Origin: LMUY01 sp965199555 | GTDB taxonomy: Bacteria; Pseudomonadota; Alphaproteobacteria; Acetobacterales; Acetobacteraceae | DNA length: 64,000 nucleotides | NCBI GenBank assembly: GCA_965199555.1 | Contig: CBDASJ010000006.1 | Location: forward strand, 62,001-126,000 | Direction: 5' to 3' | Part shown: one piece after another, positions 63,381 through 64,000 of the stretch | Position numbering within the stretch: the first letter of the stretch is position 1 | Layout: every line of letters begins with the position of its first letter | Notes under the pieces: model-generated | The model's input: the letters and a program-made list of their open reading frames with translations, nothing else | Database searches by the model: none | Told to the model about the DNA's origin: nothing | Position numbers and translations under genes: made by a program

Positions 63381-64000
63381 ATGAGCGGACGGTCGCAGCC
63401 GCGGTCTGGCGAGTTCCGCCACGCCATCCCGGCAATCCGGATCCATTACCGCGGGCCGAGCCTGGACCAGCTTGGAGCGGAGCTGGCGCGCGCGGGGTGC
63501 AGCCGGGCCGTCCTGGTCTGCGGCGGAACGCTGGCGCGGCATTCGGACGGGGCCGCGCGGGTGCAGGCCCGTCTTGGCGACCGGTGTGCCGGGGTGTTCG
63601 ACGGGGTGAAGGCGCACAGCCCGGTCCCGGCGGTGGTGGCGGCTGCGGAGGCGCTGGCGGCGCTCCGGGCCGACGCGGTTGTCGCCCTCGGCGGCGGGTC
63701 CGCGGTGGTGACGGCGCGGGCGGCCTCCATCCTGTTGGCCGAGAGCGGACCGTTCGACGCGCTGTGCACGCGCGTCGAGGCGGGGCGGGCGCCGGTCAGC
63801 CCTAGGCTGGAGGCGCCGAAGCTGCCGCAGTTCGTGCTGCCGACGACGCCGACGACAGCCTATGCCAAGGCTGGCAGTGCGGTGGTCAATCCCGCCGGGG
63901 GCCGGCGCCTGACCATGTTCGACCCCAAAACCCGGGCGCAGGCCCTGTTCTTCGATGACGCACTGATGCTAACCGCCGGGCCGGACCTGGTTCGCGATGC
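63381..64000 (+). CDS. Iron-containing alcohol dehydrogenase / maleylacetate reductase-like (3' truncated by window)
   Basis: ATG at 63381 after gaaggagtgcc; the frame stays open to the window end (206 codons). SLDQLGAELARAGCSRAVLV, GVFDGVKAHSPVPAVVAAAE, DAVVALGGGSAVVTARAASI (NAD-binding GGGS) and FVLPTTPTTAYAKAGSAVVN fit group III Fe-ADH and maleylacetate reductases. The metal His residues would lie beyond the edge. Divergent from the zinc enzyme, so it may belong to the same pathway as locus 2. Confidence 0.85.
   Translation, partial: MSGRSQPRSGEFRHAIPAIRIHYRGPSLDQLGAELARAGCSRAVLVCGGTLARHSDGAARVQARLGDRCAGVFDGVKAHSPVPAVVAAAEALAALRADAVVALGGGSAVVTARAASILLAESGPFDALCTRVEAGRAPVSPRLEAPKLPQFVLPTTPTTAYAKAGSAVVNPAGGRRLTMFDPKTRAQALFFDDALMLTAGPDLVRD

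Overview
The window is GC-rich (roughly two thirds G+C by eye). It is dense in short operons with overlapping ATGA/GTGA junctions, and many starts are GTG or TTG. A PleD-type response regulator/diguanylate cyclase with a C-terminal GGEEF, a Liv-type uptake operon, a form II CoxSLM-like molybdenum hydroxylase and many CoA-ester catabolic genes suggest an alphaproteobacterium, plausibly a Rhodospirillales/Acetobacteraceae soil or water organism. That assignment is inference from gene content only.

Layout. (1) 1-5.2 kb, housekeeping and signalling: a truncated gene, a candidate Leu-rich leader peptide, leuA, a PAS-EAL c-di-GMP phosphodiesterase and a PleD homologue. (2) 5.4-16.9 kb, intact: livK-livH-livMG(fused)-livF, coxS-coxL-coxM (form II), a DadA-like flavoprotein and an NtaA-type flavin monooxygenase. 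(3) 17.0-24 kb, a decayed accessory stretch: a scrambled P4-type integrase remnant fused to a truncated LysR gene, an intact aldo/keto reductase, then hydrolase, NAD(P)-binding and aldehyde dehydrogenase genes that each carry several frameshifts, plus an intact CitE-like lyase and a truncated hydratase. (4) 24.2-31.2 kb, catabolic locus 1: class II aldolase, MFS carrier, class III CoA-transferase, MmgE/PrpD protein, acyl-CoA dehydrogenase and MaoC/HTD2-like hydratase. (5) 31.2-43.3 kb: a secreted protein of unrecognised family made of two copies of one domain, a LysR regulator, and a long operon (bicupin, DapA-like lyase, NTF2-like protein, MHS carrier, OCD-like, FAH-like, Ohr, MFS carrier, flavoprotein), ending in a truncated ketopantoate reductase. 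(6) 43.5-47.4 kb, IS graveyard: ISL3-family element with 27-bp perfect terminal repeats, two further ISL3 remnants and a broken IS630. (7) 47.6-64 kb, catabolic locus 2: GntR regulator, class III CoA-transferase, MmgE/PrpD, a NitT/TauT-type ABC transporter, acetyl-CoA hydrolase-family CoA-transferase, enoyl-CoA hydratase, acyl-CoA dehydrogenase, CitE-like lyase, and divergent zinc and iron alcohol dehydrogenases.

The most unusual feature is locus 2. One ATPase/permease pair is surrounded by four paralogous substrate-binding protein genes. One of these is split by an IS630 element at a TA site. Loci 1 and 2 repeat the same enzyme set (CoA-transferase, MmgE/PrpD, acyl-CoA dehydrogenase, hydratase, CitE-like lyase). 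The simplest reading is two parallel routes that take up a small, possibly branched, dicarboxylic or hydroxy acid, activate it to a CoA ester, oxidise and hydrate it, and cleave it to acetyl-CoA plus a 2-oxoacid. The substrates cannot be read from the sequence.
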